In this document: piece by piece, positions 32,640 through 44,939 of the stretch
How the letters are laid out: every line of letters begins with the position of its first letter
Numbering within the stretch: the stretch's first letter is position 1
Assembly: GCA_024500155.1 (NCBI GenBank)
Contig: CM044869.1
Coordinates: 25,418,501-25,482,500 of the forward strand
DNA length: 64,000 nt
Source: Chenopodium formosanum
Taxonomy: Eukaryota; Streptophyta; Magnoliopsida; Caryophyllales; Amaranthaceae
Direction of reading: 5' to 3'
The notes under the pieces: model-generated
Told to the model about the DNA's origin: nothing
Seen by the model: the letters and a program-made list of their open reading frames with translations, nothing else
Database searches by the model: none
Made by a program: the position numbers and the translations under genes

Positions 32640-34132
32640 TCTTTTCCAATTTTTGTCTGTTTCTTCTTCATCATCCATCTCCTTCACCAATAGGGATCCA
32701 TTAGATGATCTACATACAACTTTAGTTTAGATAGTCTCTCCTTTAGCTAGTACACCAATCTTTTTCTCAACCCACACTTTTTCCTCTGTAGAGTGAGCTT
32801 TTCTTTATTCTTTGTCTTTAGCAATACTTTTCTTTTTAGGCGTAATAGGAGTCTTGAATTCAACTCTAGAAACCAGACGATATTTTGAAGGAATTTTCTT
32901 ATCCCCTAAACGGTCTTTAACACTTGGTTTGTCTTTACTTGTGTTTCGGGCTTTGTTCTTGTTCCTTTGAGGCATACCAAGTAACCACTACTTTACATCT
33001 CTAGATAAAGGAGGAGGAACTCTATGGGAAACAACTTCCTATAAAGGTCTCGCACACCAGTAGTCATCTAATCTTTCCACATCCTATGAAACTGGAAATT
33101 CATAAGGGCGACGAAGATCTCCAGCAAGAATGGATTGAGCAAGGCCATAGGCTTTTTACCCTAGAAGAGTAATAAAAAGTCAACTTCGATAAGCTTGGAA
33201 ATCGGCAAAAAGGTTGAGCATTGACACCAACCATCTTCTCAATTCTCCACTAAGGAATCATCCACTTAATGGAAAAGTCGCGAGTTTCAAAGACTATGCT
33301 CCACTCCCGATGCCACATTTTTATAGAGAAGCGCTTCTTTCTTCTTACAAGACAATTGGGAGTATATTTTTCAATATTTTCAGGAGGGCTAATTAGCTCA
33401 AGACTTTCCATTAGCCAAATCTGCAAAAATTTAATGCAATAAATTATTATTACTATACAAAGTCATATATTTTTTATTTATGTAATTAAAAGTATTGATT
33501 TTTACCTGTAATAAAATTAGAGAACCTCGAAGGGGTGCTTTTGGATCTTTCTTTAGGTCATCTAAGCTAAGCATTGTTTCTCCAACGATTAATTGCATTG
33601 GATTTCTCCCGGCATCTATTTGCTCCATGACACAAGCCAAAATAGCTTGACCCTTATGCGTACTACCATTGGTGCGCAAATATTGGCTAAACATGCAAAA
33701 AAGGAAGGATCTTCTCTTATAAACATGAAAAGACTTCGACTTTGGCCTATTAAAATAAAAAGATGCAAACTTTTTAAGATCAACTTCGGTGCCATCAACT
33801 ATGACTTTCAAATCATTGCCTTTAAGGTAATGAAACCGCTAAAAATCTTTGTAGTAATATTCACTCAACCTAGGAATCGCAAGATCTAGAGAAGGAAAAC
33901 CAAGAATGGAACCAAATTCTTCCGGCAAAGGGGAAATTCCATCATCCCCTAGTCTAAAGCAATGGGTATTTGAATCCTAGTATTCTTAGGTGGTATGAAT
34001 AAAGTCTATGTCAAGATCTACCCCCTTAACACCATATAAACCCCCCAAATGGAAAAAGTCAAGTTCTTTCCTCTCTTTAGCGGTTAGAGAACGACACCAC
34101 TCACGGGTTGTATCACAAAAATTCCTAGGCAT
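32640..34132 (-). pseudogene. Antisense additional ORF 1 (aORF1), DUF7745-like
   Basis: Likely start is the ATG at 34132 (minus): MPRNFCDTTREWCRSLTAKE, then LDFFHLGGLYG, two stops near 33975-33985, LGDDGISPLPEEFGSILGFP, and the frame 33811-33506 with GTEVDLKKFASFYFNRPKSK, QAILACVMEQIDAGRNPMQL and APLRGSLILLQ. The order fits DUF7745, a plant domain of unknown function associated with retrotransposons. A good intron (donor CAG/GTAAAAAT at 33505, acceptor TTTTTGCAG at 33421; 85 bp) leads to IWLMESLELISPP. A TATA box and CGCG array lie just upstream. Stops make this copy non-functional. Family assignment is from motif memory and moderately sure. Confidence 0.6.
33421..33505 (-). other. Predicted intron in aORF1
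   Basis: Minus strand: donor CAG/GTAAAAATC, acceptor TTTTTGCAG/ATTTGG, 85 bp and AT-rich. The flanking coding blocks are both hydrophobic and conserved-looking. Open reading continues on both sides. Confidence 0.6.
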
Positions 34133-34201
34133 GACTACTTAATTGGAAATTAAAGAATTAAAATTTCTATCTGCTCGAATTGTGCTGGAATCTGTAGATT
34201 T

Positions 34202-34340
34202 GGGGGCTTTTTATAAACAAAAATCGGCGCAAACTGAATTCCATTCGAATTCGAAAAATTCAGAATTGTCGTGCTGCAACAAAGCTGTCGCACCGCAACA
34301 GGCTTATCGCGTCGCGATAGGCCATAACGTCAGCGATAGG
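34202..34340 (-). promoter_or_regulatory. Candidate promoter of aORF1: CGCG array plus TATA box
   Basis: On the minus strand a GC-rich array (34340-34268; repeats like TCGCGACGCGATAAGCC and TTGCGGTGCGACAGC) is followed about 50 bp later by TTTATAAAAAGCCCCC (TATA at 34217-34208). The ATG at 34132 is about 75 bp downstream. The arrangement equals that of the family-B LTR promoter, where the array lies about 60 bp upstream of TATAAATAG. Confidence 0.55.
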
Positions 34341-35068
34341 AAAACACGCTATGCAGACGGTGTTTTTTCGATTTTTACTCGGATTTACACTTTAGCTTTT
34401 ACGTTTTTCAAAGCCTTATCCAACCCTATTTTTAGCAATTTTTTCAAAAACTTATCCTATTATGATTATTTTAGTCAAATTATTTTTAAGCTTATCCAAC
34501 CCTATTTTTGGCGATACCCTCCAAATGATAGTAAAAATGACGGAATTTTTTGCGCAAAAAATTTGTCACAATTTTTTCACACACTCACATGCACATAAAA
34601 TGTAAAAATAAGATGCAAGGAATAAATGTACATAAATAAAGCAAAGTCCTACATAGTAAAAAATAAATAGATATAGGCACAAAGTAATGGTGCTGGAGGG
34701 CGAATGCCCAAAGAATTATAAAATTGCAAAGTCCGCGGAGTCACTCCCTTACCAACGTCAGCATCCCCAATCGTAGGAACTGAGAGAGTAGGGCCAGCCC
34801 ATCTTGCCTCACCCTGTTGTGGCTCTTGCTGCTGCGGCTGCTGCGACGACGAACCAACCTCGTATGTCCCACCAGCCATGAAAGGAGCTAGTGTCGGAGT
34901 ACCCTTCAGCACCACACCCTCGGAAGAAGAGTCGAAATCATCTAAAACGACGGTATGATCCGACCCCTCTCGCTCGTGCTGGGTCTCAACCGAAGTACGA
35001 CGACGCCTCACACCGGATCTCTCTCTCCTACCCTTTGGTCTCGAGTAAGTACACGTCGAAGGAACGGG

Positions 35069-35141
35069 CTAAAATAAGACAAAACCCAAGTTAGGAAACA
35101 GAGAAACAAATGACAAACACGATGCAAGTCAAGAAATGTAC
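35069..35141 (-). other. Predicted intron in aORF2
   Basis: Minus strand: donor GAG/GTACATTTC, acceptor CTTATTTTAG/CCC, 73 bp, phase 0, pyrimidine-rich before the acceptor. Confidence 0.55.
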
Positions 35142-35252
35142 CTCTGACGCATCACCTTCACGACGGCATGATGCTCGGTGCCTCAACCTCACCAACTGGT
35201 AACAGAAGGCGGTTATAGATGCCACTATCCTCGTCATTACCTCGCGATTAAA

Positions 35253-35317
35253 CTGCAAAAGTAAAAGGTTAGAAGTAATCAAAATATACATACGGATAAA
35301 AACAAGAGATAACTCAC
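35253..35317 (-). other. Predicted intron in aORF2
   Basis: Minus strand: donor TAG/GTGAGTTATC, acceptor ACTTTTGCAG/TTTAAT, 65 bp, phase 0. The downstream exon stays open for 37 codons. Confidence 0.6.
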
Positions 35318-36823
35318 CTAGGTCAAACGTCGAGGGATCGACCTCTCCACTAGACGCCACTCCTTAGGAGCCAAGGGTATCATCTCCTCAATCGGACCAT
35401 AAGATCCCTGATAGGTGATAGACATAGTCGGGGGTACAAACTCCGCAGCTGATGCATCCTACAAGATTAGACTCCAACAATTAAAAATCGTTGGGGGTTT
35501 CCAAAAGACAAATCAAAAGATGCACAAACATACCTCCTCCTCCTCCTCCTCCTCCAATCTGCAAGGTGGTAAGGCCAACCGCGACAAAAGCTGGTGAGGG
35601 TTATATACTTGAGAGCCAGCATAGAGACATTCAATCCGACCCATAGGCGAAAGTTGACCTCAAGACCCTGTAAAAGGGACATCCATTAGTCAAAATCCTA
35701 CAAAAAGGAGCAAACAGAAATAATAATGACGATTCGTACCGCAGAAGCGACTCTCTCAGGAGCGTAGTAGCAACCACGCTAGGGTAGCGGCCTCCCCAAC
35801 TGGCAGCAATGGGGAGCCCTCGAGGCAATGATTAGGCTGGTACTAAGATGGGAAGGTAATCGTAGAATCAGATTTGTAATAACAGTGAAGGTCTAAAGAT
35901 CAATGAAAGCTAACACACACGAGCCATCTAACTCTAGTGAACAAAACATAGTATACCTCTACGATCCTCCAGAGGCTGGAAAGAATGACCTCCTCCTCAT
36001 AGTTCCGGCGACGACAAGCGAGTCGCAACCAAGTAGGAAGTCAACATAGGCCAAGCTGGCCTAGTGGAAAGTCCGGACCAATCAAAGGTCGCGGAGGGTA
36101 GGATGGTAGTAGAGCAGCACTCAACTACCCTTGTCATGGGAGAAAGTCCCTAACAAAAGAATAAAAATAAAGATGCGTACCCGGTGCTCCGGGGTGATCG
36201 CATTACCCCGAAAGGCCTCTACGAGTAAGGACCTACATAAAAAAACGACGGCTCTCATGTACTAACCTAACCTCAGTACGAGCCCGAACAACGATAGGGC
36301 CCAATAACTCGTAAACCTCCAGTGAGGAAAGAGTCAGGTCCCTACCTAGGGAACTGCAGTCAACCAAAAGTCCAAACCGATGATGACAGAGAAGTCAAGA
36401 GGAATGATAGTAATCTCACCCCAAGGAAAGTGGAAAGTGTTGGTGGTGTCCCAAAAGAACTCCACCGGAGCCCGAACCAAGTAACGACTCGACTGCAAAG
36501 AAAATAGCGCTAATGTGGTCTGCAAAAGTGGAGTCAAGCCGCATGACTCCCAAAGTGCAGACAGCTCCACATTGTCGCGAAAGTAAAGCTCGTTCAGCTG
36601 CCCGATCTCCCTGTTGCCTGAGTCGTGGCAACAAACTCTATCATTAGCAATACCGCGCCACATGCACTCTAAAATGTGGAAAATGGGCGCGAAGTACAAA
36701 GTACGTTATTCCTACTCAGGGAACTCACCAAGACTGGTGGAAGTCCCCATGCCTGTGTCGATAGGCTCGTCCTCTCGGTGAGCCCCACGGGAACGTGAGC
36801 CAGAACCACGGTGTCGAGCCATA

Positions 36824-37505
36824 CTGATTATGTTTAACACAAAGGAACAGTAAATTAAGAGGTTCTATAGTATCTAGAGTTCACCTAGCCACATGATACT
36901 ATGTTTGTCAAAAAACAGATTACGTAGTACTAAAACAGAGCATGATTTTGATTCGAGCAATAACAAGATTTTTGAGCAATCCAACAATTTCTGGCAATAC
37001 TGTGACAATTATTGTGACAAATTAAGTACAAAAATCAAGCAAAAACATGTAGAACAAGCCATAGTTTGCTCACGAACTCAAGGTGTTCAACAATGGGAAA
37101 ATTTTCTTTTCTTCACCAAATCAAGCCAAACAAGTCTCAAAACACTCCTAAGGCAATATAAAAACATATACAAGCAATTTCATGTCAAGAAATTTGACAA
37201 ACAAAGCAAAATAAGCAAGTACATTTTCGAATTTTTCCGGATCGCAAATAAAACACATGAAATTCTTCCAAACTAGGAGGAGTTGGACAAAACTTACATA
37301 GATCGACAAACTAGAGATGAAGAGCTTTGATTTGCAAAATATTTAAGCGAATTTGGTTGAGAAACGGCCAAGAACGAAAACAAACGGCGAAATGGGGAAG
37401 AAAGGTTTAAATCCGGAAAAACGCGACTCTGTCACGGCGCGACAGAATTGTCATGCCGCGACAGTGTTGTCGTGTCGCGACAGACACAAAGCGCCGTGAT
37501 AATGC
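36824..37505 (-). promoter_or_regulatory. Candidate promoter and 5'UTR intron of aORF2
   Basis: On the minus strand: a CGCG array (37505-37421) with CTGTCGCGACACGACAAC-like repeats, then about 75 bp later CGCTTAAATATTTTGC (37351-37336, TATA-like). After about 40 bp comes ATGTAAGTTTTG with donor GTAAGT at 37297. A matching acceptor ATAATCAG lies at 36824, immediately before the start codon. The parts resemble a promoter, a short non-coding first exon and a 474-bp leader intron. No transcript evidence is available. Confidence 0.45.
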
Positions 37506-38382
37506 GTGACAGCATGCATTGATCCCCTTATCTTCAGCGATGCAATTCTTAGGTCTCATAAACAGCCTATGATGACCTTCTACAACATTTTGGGTTCCTT
37601 GGTACGCCATTAGCCCCTATAAGCAATTGACATGATTAGTAGTCAACAAGATTACAATTGCTATTGGTGATCGGCCTGACGACGATCATTTCACTTAACT
37701 TAAGCGCCTAAGCATTGGCTCATCACAAGCACCGAGGTATTTTTTCACAAGCAAGCACAAGCGCCAAAGTACCCGCTCATCATATGTATAAAAGCGCCGA
37801 GGCACTGGCACAACAAGATTACACAAAGCATTAGCACAGCACGCAATCAACAAAACAAAGCATCAGCAAACTGAGGATCACAAGGCAATGAGGTCTTCGA
37901 CGAATTTCACTAGGGTGTGAAATCGTCAATCAAATGATCGAGTCAAGGCACAGACAAGATTTTGGAGATAGCTACAAGTGGCAGTCTTCAATAACGTCCC
38001 AAAGCGCACAGGAGATTGTCTACAGCAGCGAAGCAATGCCGTGGTGAGGTACTGCCACAACAACTGATGATGGCGAAGCACAGTCACCTTTGATGATGTT
38101 CCCGAGGCACTGTGGAAGATTGTCACAACGAACGAAGATAGTGAGGCACTGTGGAGATCGTCACAACAAAATGCAAACAATGAAAAATCGGTCACTCTAG
38201 AAGCATGTACTCGACGGTGCAAGATATGCGTTTCTAACTCTTTTATCTGTTAACTAATGCTAGTTTACAGGTATTGGCGTCACAAAGAATGATTTAGGAT
38301 CGCAAAACGTTCTGAATCATCCTCCGTCCCTATCGCTACTTTGACTTTTGTTTTCTAAACTTATGTTTCTCCAAACTCAGTC
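37506..38382. other. Tat C 3' spacer with degenerate repeats
   Basis: Non-coding. 37960-38190 contains imperfect repeats around GAGGCACTGTGGA...GTCACAAC. No gene could be supported. Confidence 0.5.
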
Positions 38383-38395
38383 AAAGTGGGGGCTT
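38383..38395 (+). other. Polypurine tract of Tat C
   Basis: AAAGTGGGGGCTT immediately before the LTR start. It primes plus-strand DNA in retrotransposons and fixes the following LTR as the 3' LTR of a plus-strand element. Confidence 0.75.
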
Positions 38396-38396
38396 C

Positions 38397-40239
38397 TATA
38401 GACACCTGATTCTATCTCCCAAAAAACCAAACCCAGTGATGAATATCTTTCACGTCATTGATTATCGAACAAGGTGAAATGTGAAAAAGTCTTGTGAGCC
38501 CTTCTGAGTAAAAATAGTTCTTTCTGTTTTCAAAAATCATTCATTTCGTATCCTATTTACGAAAAACGTCCAATACTCTTTAGTTTGGTTCATAATATGG
38601 GTCCAATAATTGTGTAGTTGGATGGGGCTTGAACAGAGATTTCCGACGATATATTATTAGCCTAATTTCGAGTTATAACAAGGACGTTATGGCCAAAATA
38701 CTAAAATGGATCTTAAATGAGTTTTATGGGCGACCCAATGATCAAGTGGAGGGTCCATTAATTATTATTCCTAAAGTCATGAGGAATTATTTTAATCTTC
38801 CATAATAATATACAAGGTTATTTTAAGTTCTAATGGGATTAGAATTATTAATTATATTCTTATTTGATTTTGAAAATATAAAGGATTTTATTTGGAATAA
38901 AACAAGTGTTTTAGAAGATTAAATATGATTTTAAAGATAAGTGCGGACTCTTATTAACCCCAATTATATTGGAAAATGGACTCCGTACGAAAATTTATCA
39001 TGCAGCACCATCGTGTTGCGACAAGCCTATCGCATCGCGACAGAACCAGTTTTACTCCTATTGAAATTCCGACTCTTTTCTATCATTTACGGTCGTTTTT
39101 TCTATAAATAGGGCCAATATTCCCCGTTTTTAATCATCAACAATCATCTATTCTCTTCTCTTTCTAAGCTAAAGCTTATTCTTTCTTTCTCTCTTGATTT
39201 CTAAGCTTAGCCTTTTCAAAACACCATATGTCCATCACGAGACTTAAACACACCTAGCCAAGCTCGAAGTTGCCTTCGCCCTAGACGTGAAAGGTTGATA
39301 ATTTCTGAGGGTTTGGTCCCAAATCTCTATTTCAATTATTTAAATAAATTGTTTGATTTAATACTTTTATTGAAGATACTAACGTGTGTACTGTTTTGAT
39401 AGAAAGAGATACGAGGCAACAAAGTAATTTAATTGCTCTATTTCTTTAGAAAGCATGTTTAGATTATTTTAATTCCTAGTATCATGTTAGGATGTTATTT
39501 ATTGCTTTCTAGTATCATGTTTAGGTTGCTTCCTATTTTCTTCAATCATGTTAGTATAATGCTAGGGCTAAGGCTTTGATTTTTAATGTTTAGTGACATG
39601 CTAGGATTTGTTATTAATCATGTTAGTATCATGCCTAAGATCTTTCTAATAATATTATGCTTTGATGAGATTGAGATTGAATATTATTATGATGATGTTT
39701 GTTGTGTCAATATTATTATGTTGCTTGGTATATTATTGTTATTACTTGATCACTCCCTCTCTTGCAGGTTTAAAGGGAATTTGTACTTGAAATCACGCTA
39801 ATAAGATAATTAATAATTTTATTTAGGCTAATATGATTTTAATTCAAGTGAACAACAATAATAGATTTATTTGTGCATTAATAATCAACCAAGATAGATT
39901 AAATAGGTTTAAGATTAATATATTGAATGTATGTTGATTGGATAGCGCACATCAATATGAGAAGAATATAGTAGAGGCCTATTTAGGGCAAGTTCAATCT
40001 CTTTTATGTTGGATTTGTACCTTCATCCCCGAATATCCAGTCACGGTTCAGGACCACTATGGAGTTAGCGATCTCTTAGATCGTAAAGGGGTGTAACCTT
40101 CACCCTGTGAACGGTTTACAAGTTCCTAAAACTTATTGGCGACCCTTTTGCTTTAGCTTTCCTCCCTTTGGACGCCACCACGCTTGAGTGTATGATAATA
40201 GTGGGGCTCAAGTGTGGGATGCTTGAAATATTCCCTACG
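38397..40239 (+). repeat. Tat C 3' LTR (family B), 1843 bp
   Basis: TATAGACACCTGATTC to ATATTCCCTACG; both ends carry one substitution relative to the TGTAGACACC...CTACA consensus of the other copies. GC array at 39001-39043, TATA box at 39103-39111. Its length matches the Tat B 5' LTR (1844 bp). Confidence 0.85.
39001..39111 (+). promoter_or_regulatory. LTR promoter: CGCG array and TATA box
   Basis: TCGTGTTGCGACAAGCC and TCGCATCGCGACAG repeats lie about 60 bp upstream of TATAAATAG (39103-39111). This is the clearest copy of the module in the family-B LTRs. Confidence 0.6.
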
Positions 40240-41139
40240 GGTATAAACCCTCTAAAAGACAAGTATATAAGTCCAATAAAATCTCTTATCTTCAATATGA
40301 TTGAATATAAGAAAGTGATTGGAAATCTCTATGATCAAAAGTTGATCAAATGACATTATTCTTCATCTATTTCATATGGAGTAAATAGTTGATTAAACTC
40401 TACTATGAATAATGATCGAATAGACTTAGCAAAACCATGAAAAGTGCTTAAACTAGTTAAGCAAAGCATCATTTTGAACCTAAGAGAAATGTTCTTAGTG
40501 GCTCAAATGGGAAAGGTTTAAGAATATATGAGGATTGCATTAAGATGTTATAGGCTAAGAAATGCAAGCAAGTTGCTAGTTCTAAAACCTAAAACTACTT
40601 TTTTGCTAAAAGTTGTTATGAACAACAAATGTTTCAAATTAAATGGACAAATTCCAATAGATTAAAAACAACCTCATATAGTTGGAAGGTAAAAGAATGG
40701 AAATGTTCCAATTTAATAAGTATATTATAGAAATTAATTTGGCATATTACTACTTCTTGGACATGTGATGTCATGTTTTGTTCTCTCTCATTGAGAATGT
40801 GGTTGAACTAAATGAAGAAGTATGGGTAAGGAAGAAATAAATCTACAAGTTTAGAAGCAAATGTTGCTACTTCACAAGTAGAATCTACAAGTTTAGAAGC
40901 AAAAGTTGCAACTTTACACGTAGAAGCATACTTTTTCCAGCGTACCTAGTAATTGGCTAGAATTAAATGAATGTTATTAATTCTTGCCATTATCGAAATA
41001 CTAATCAATGTTAGTAATGACTAAGCATTGAAGATTCAAACGTAGAGTAAATGTTATTCTATGCTTTATTGAGTCACAATATATTTTGATAGCTAAGTAG
41101 GTTTAAAAGTTCTATATGGTATATATAGATAAACTAGGT

Positions 41140-41162
41140 TTATATATATATATATATATATA
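41140..41162. repeat. TA dinucleotide microsatellite
   Basis: About eleven uninterrupted TA units within AT-rich sequence. Confidence 0.9.
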
Positions 41163-44100
41163 AATTGTCTATAAAATGTCAATTGATTGAATGAAAAATG
41201 AACATTGCATATGGAAGATCCGAAGGGATGGACTTTCAATATCATTAGATTGTGAATCTATTGATACATGTAAACATCATTCTAATTTGAAAATTTTGAC
41301 AAAGTCATCATTTAGAGAAATGATGACATGCTCAAGGTTGAACACATATTGATGTAAGAAAACCTAAGGTTCAAAGCTAGAGACGGACAATGAAAATTCA
41401 TTTGTGATATGATCACTTGTGCTTAGTTGAAGCATAAGTGTGAAAAGTTTCGAAAAGTTCAAAATTCTGGTGTGAAGTTCAGAATCAATTAGACAAAAAA
41501 ATGAATACATAACATTATGATTATAATTGTAAAAATTTGAATCAATACATTTACTTGGCAATGTATTAAAAGTATTGCAATACGATCGTAATAATAAGAA
41601 TTTGAACCAAGACCTTGATAAACATCTAAGAGTTGTGAAATAATTTTACAACAAACTCCAAAAGAAAACCTTATGAAGTGTTTATGAAAAGGAACTATCA
41701 ATCTATATGAGATATATTTTGATAATGGATGAAAATTACCTATCTTCCAACAAATATTCAAGGGATATAGTTTTAAGATGATCCACCAAACTAAACAAAA
41801 CTACATACGTTGAATCAAAATTTAGCAAAGGCTTCATATGTGATATGGATAAGAAAAGTTCTTATAAAGTCTTTCTACAAAGCAAGGCGCTCAATTCCTA
41901 TATAGAGCACGAGGTACTACTACACAAGTCATACTTAGCATAAAATGTTTGGTTGCTCAAGCAAATGCCCTTATGGAAAACATGTCATTTTCAAAAGGTT
42001 AAGTGAGAGTAGTATAAATCCTGAAAGAGTTCGAGAAAAGCAACAAACAAACATGGTTCAAACCATAGGTCACCCTATGCTAAATGTGCCTCTTCGAGAA
42101 GGTAAGTGGGAGTATAACAATCTCGAAAGAGTTCGAGAGCCTTGAAAAGTTCAAGAAAATATATTCGAAAATCTTAAAGAAATTCGAGAAATAATCGAAT
42201 AAAAGCAACAATATGAGCATGATTCACCTCATGTTACAAATGAAAACACGTGGTCTCATTAAATGTAATGGGAATAATAACCATGTGTCAAAGGTAGTAC
42301 ATTCCAAGTGCACATCCTCTATTGTCGTTTCTCATTAAAAACTCAAAGTTGTTGTATAAGTTTTAATTGTTAAATAAAGACCTACAATGATGACTAGCAT
42401 ATCTAAAACTTAGCCAAGAAAATATGATTTCATATTGACTAAGAGTTATAAAATATTGATTTTGGAACATTTGATTATGCAAGTAAGAAAGATGATTTGA
42501 CAAGCTATAACTCCAAGTGGTTTAAAAACCATAAAAATATGAAATGAATCCTAAGCCTATAAGCAAGTGTATGACACTTGATTAATTTTCCTAATTGGGT
42601 AAGACCCATTATAAGCAGAACCGACAAGAAAGAAAAATGTTTTCTAAACAAAGCGAAAACTTGTTAAAGGATTCAACAAATTCATAGTATGACTATGACT
42701 ATGATGAAACCATTACATTAATCATGTTGCCAAGATTTATTAAAGATATTTCAGTGATTTCTACCTTATGAGATTTGGTAGATGGATTTGTTCATGAAAG
42801 AAGATTTGTATATGATACAATCGGAATATTTTGAAAATCCAATAAATTTAGGGATGCATAAAAGATCCTTTAATGGATTGAAGATAGCATCATGGAGTTA
42901 ATGTTCTCAATTTTCTTAAGATAATCAAATTGTTTGATGTTCTCATAAAATGAAGAAAAGTTCTTGTGTATACAAGATGTTTAGTGGGAACTATAAAGTC
43001 TTCTTGGTCTAGTACAAAGAGCAATTATTCCATGCTTGAAGGGTCAAGCTATCGCTAATGCGTTGTGTATGAAAAACCTTGAAGAGGATGATAAGTACAT
43101 TTGGGATTCAAGATCTATAGAGATAGGTCTCCAAGGATGTTTGAGCTTGGTTAAGAAACTTATAATTATAAGATTCTTATAAGGTTCAACATTAAATTGA
43201 AAGGAATTTCAATCCCATATAGCATTGCACATCGCTTAATAAGATTCAATGCTTTCAGAAAGATTGATGAAATCAAGGTTTAGAGTGATGCTCTTATGCA
43301 TTTTGCAAAGGATGCATCATACATGTCATGGACTATACTCGTCTATTTTGATTCACATGTTTTAAGAATATGTGGTGATAGATTTCAATCGAAAACCTAT
43401 GTAATGTTGGAATACAATTTAGAAATTCCTAATTCCTTGCGGAAGGACGACGGAAGATTCTTAGTGTATGGAGATGAATATTGTTATAAAATTTAGAAGT
43501 TGCAAAATTCATATTTATGAGAATGTCTCATGAATTTTACTAACTAATCCCCTTCCATGACCAAAGTATGAGAGTCATACTAAGGTATTTTGATTGAAGC
43601 AAGTTATGTAATTTAAGTTGTATATGTTTTGAGAAAACATATTACATAAGTAATACATCAACTTGCATAATTATGTTTATCAATTAAAACAAGTTTCAAT
43701 CTTATTTAATTATGGTTTTTGATATTAAATAAAATGTCCAAAATAATTATGAATTGTAGGGCTCATCAAGTTGATGACTTGGTGAATGAAACCCCACAGG
43801 TGAACTAAATTCATAAATGATTTAAGTTCCTAGTTCGAAATCATTAAATTGGACATAAATGAATGATTTCAATAAACTGACTAGCATGTAAGGTTGATTG
43901 GATAGCGCATTTTCAAGGGATATAGGGGGCATAGTGATGCTCACTTAATCACATGGATATGCATGAATGATGCATGATCGAACTTGCATGATCGAACTAT
44001 TGACCTACTTTGAAGTTCAAGTTTAGAGCTTCCGGATATATTAGTGGATTCCTTTAACATGAGTGGAACATTGATTTCATTCAATGATTGATTTAAATGT

Positions 44101-44329
44101 GGTACATTCAAACATCTTCTCATAACTAGAAATTATAAAGGGTTTTTCCTAGTTGCTTTAAGAGTTGAGTGGGAGCTTTGTTTGCCACAAGATTGGATTG
44201 AGTCTACCTATTTAATTAGGAATGTGTCTTGGCCCCTTGAAAAGGGAGAATTTAGATAATGCGTGGCTGCGCTCAAATGTATTACTCACTAATCATTTGT
44301 TATGTAATTCTAACTCAGATTTCAAGAAA

Positions 44330-44818
44330 GGAAAAATTGTCTAGAAGGGACATATATGTTCACTATTTTGTCTGAAAGGACCTTATATGTTTAAAGTGGT
44401 CTAAAAGGACCTTATAAGTTGATTTTGTTGTTTGGGGGACCTTGAGGTCGAAATCCGGCAATAATTGACTTTTTTCTCCGACGTTGACTTCTCACGTGAC
44501 CTTAAAAAATAACTCCCTTTTCTTTTTTTTCCACGATTTCCCTCTAATTCCTCCTTCTCTCCATTCAAATCCCCAAATGACACAAATCAAAATAAGGGAA
44601 TTTGAGAGAAATCATGGAAAAAAAAGAAAAGGGGGTCATTTTTTAAAGTCACATGAGTGGTCAACGTCGGAGAAAAAAGTCGATTATTGCCGGATTCCGA
44701 CCTGAAGGTCCCCCCAAACAACAAAATAAACTTACAAGATCCTTTTAGACCACTTTAAACATATAAGGTCCTTCCAGACAAAATAGTAACATATATGTCT
44801 CTTTTACATAAACTTTCC
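44330..44818. mobile_element. Foldback Mutator-like MITE, 489 bp, 9-bp TSD TTCAAGAAA
   Basis: Perfect 9-bp duplications TTCAAGAAA at 44321-44329 and 44819-44827 flank an element starting GGAAAAATTG and ending AACTTTCC. The left half (to about 44535) is the inverted complement of the right half (from about 44610), e.g. TTTCTCCGACGTTGAC against GTCAACGTCGGAGAAA. Duplication length and near-complete palindromy fit a non-autonomous MULE. The small ORFs within it are chance. Confidence 0.85.
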
Positions 44819-44939
44819 TTCAAGAAATGATTTGTAGATTAATATGATCTCTACATGTGATGCAATCACATTATCAAATCGACAAACATTGACTTAAGGA
44901 ATTTGAATATTGCAAAATTGACTCAGACAAGTGGGAGAT

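Larger units (their letters stand above)
34649..36822 (-). pseudogene. Antisense additional ORF 2 (aORF2), plant-mobile-domain-like
   Basis: Likely start is the ATG at 36822 (minus): MARHRGSGSRSRGAHREDEP, then two early stops. The frame 36699-36346 encodes LQTTLALFSLQSSRYLVRAP and TNTFHFPWGEITIIPLDFSV, a pattern of the plant mobile domain (aminotransferase-like, PF10536). Downstream exons lie near 36130-35640 and 35370-35318 (EWRLVERSIPRR), 35252-35142 (FNREVMTRIVASITAFCYQL) and from 35068 (RERSGVRRRR, then a Gln-rich tail). Two phase-0 introns are clear (35317-35253 and 35141-35069). A TAG ends the exon at 35318, probably from CAG. Function in Tat elements is unknown; host relatives act in transposon silencing. 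Confidence 0.6.
24777..40239 (+). mobile_element. Ty3/gypsy Tat-lineage retrotransposon C with antisense genes, 5'-truncated
   Basis: Plus strand: end of protease, linker, RT/RNase H, aRNase H and integrase (24777-32151), then a 6 kb 3' region with two antisense genes (aORF1 34132-32640, aORF2 36822-34649), a polypurine tract (38383-38395) and a 3' LTR (38397-40239). The 5' LTR, gag and most of the protease are absent; the element starts abruptly at the Athila LTR end. Two solo LTRs with perfect 5-bp duplications lie in pol. Additional ORFs between pol and the 3' LTR, some antisense, are known for Tat elements. Confidence 0.85.
40240..44939 (+). pseudogene. Strongly decayed Ty1/copia gag-pol region
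   Basis: Most of this stretch reads as a decayed Copia polyprotein with many stops. Recognisable pieces are weak: an RT/RNase H part around 42780-43500 (FVHERRFVYD, KYIWDSRSIEIGLQGC and RKDDGRFLVYGDEY, the last resembling the LRRTKDKFLVYGG block of Copia RNase H). A near-tandem repeat of CTACAAGTTTAGAAGCAAA units is at 40842-40930. The region ends in a Copia-type polypurine tract (AAGTGGGAGAT, 44929-44939). A 5' LTR was not found. No gene is functional. Confidence 0.55.

Noticed and set aside
35415..35597. Plus ORF with a polySer run
   Set aside because: Complement of a CCT repeat within the antisense gene region; no independent support.
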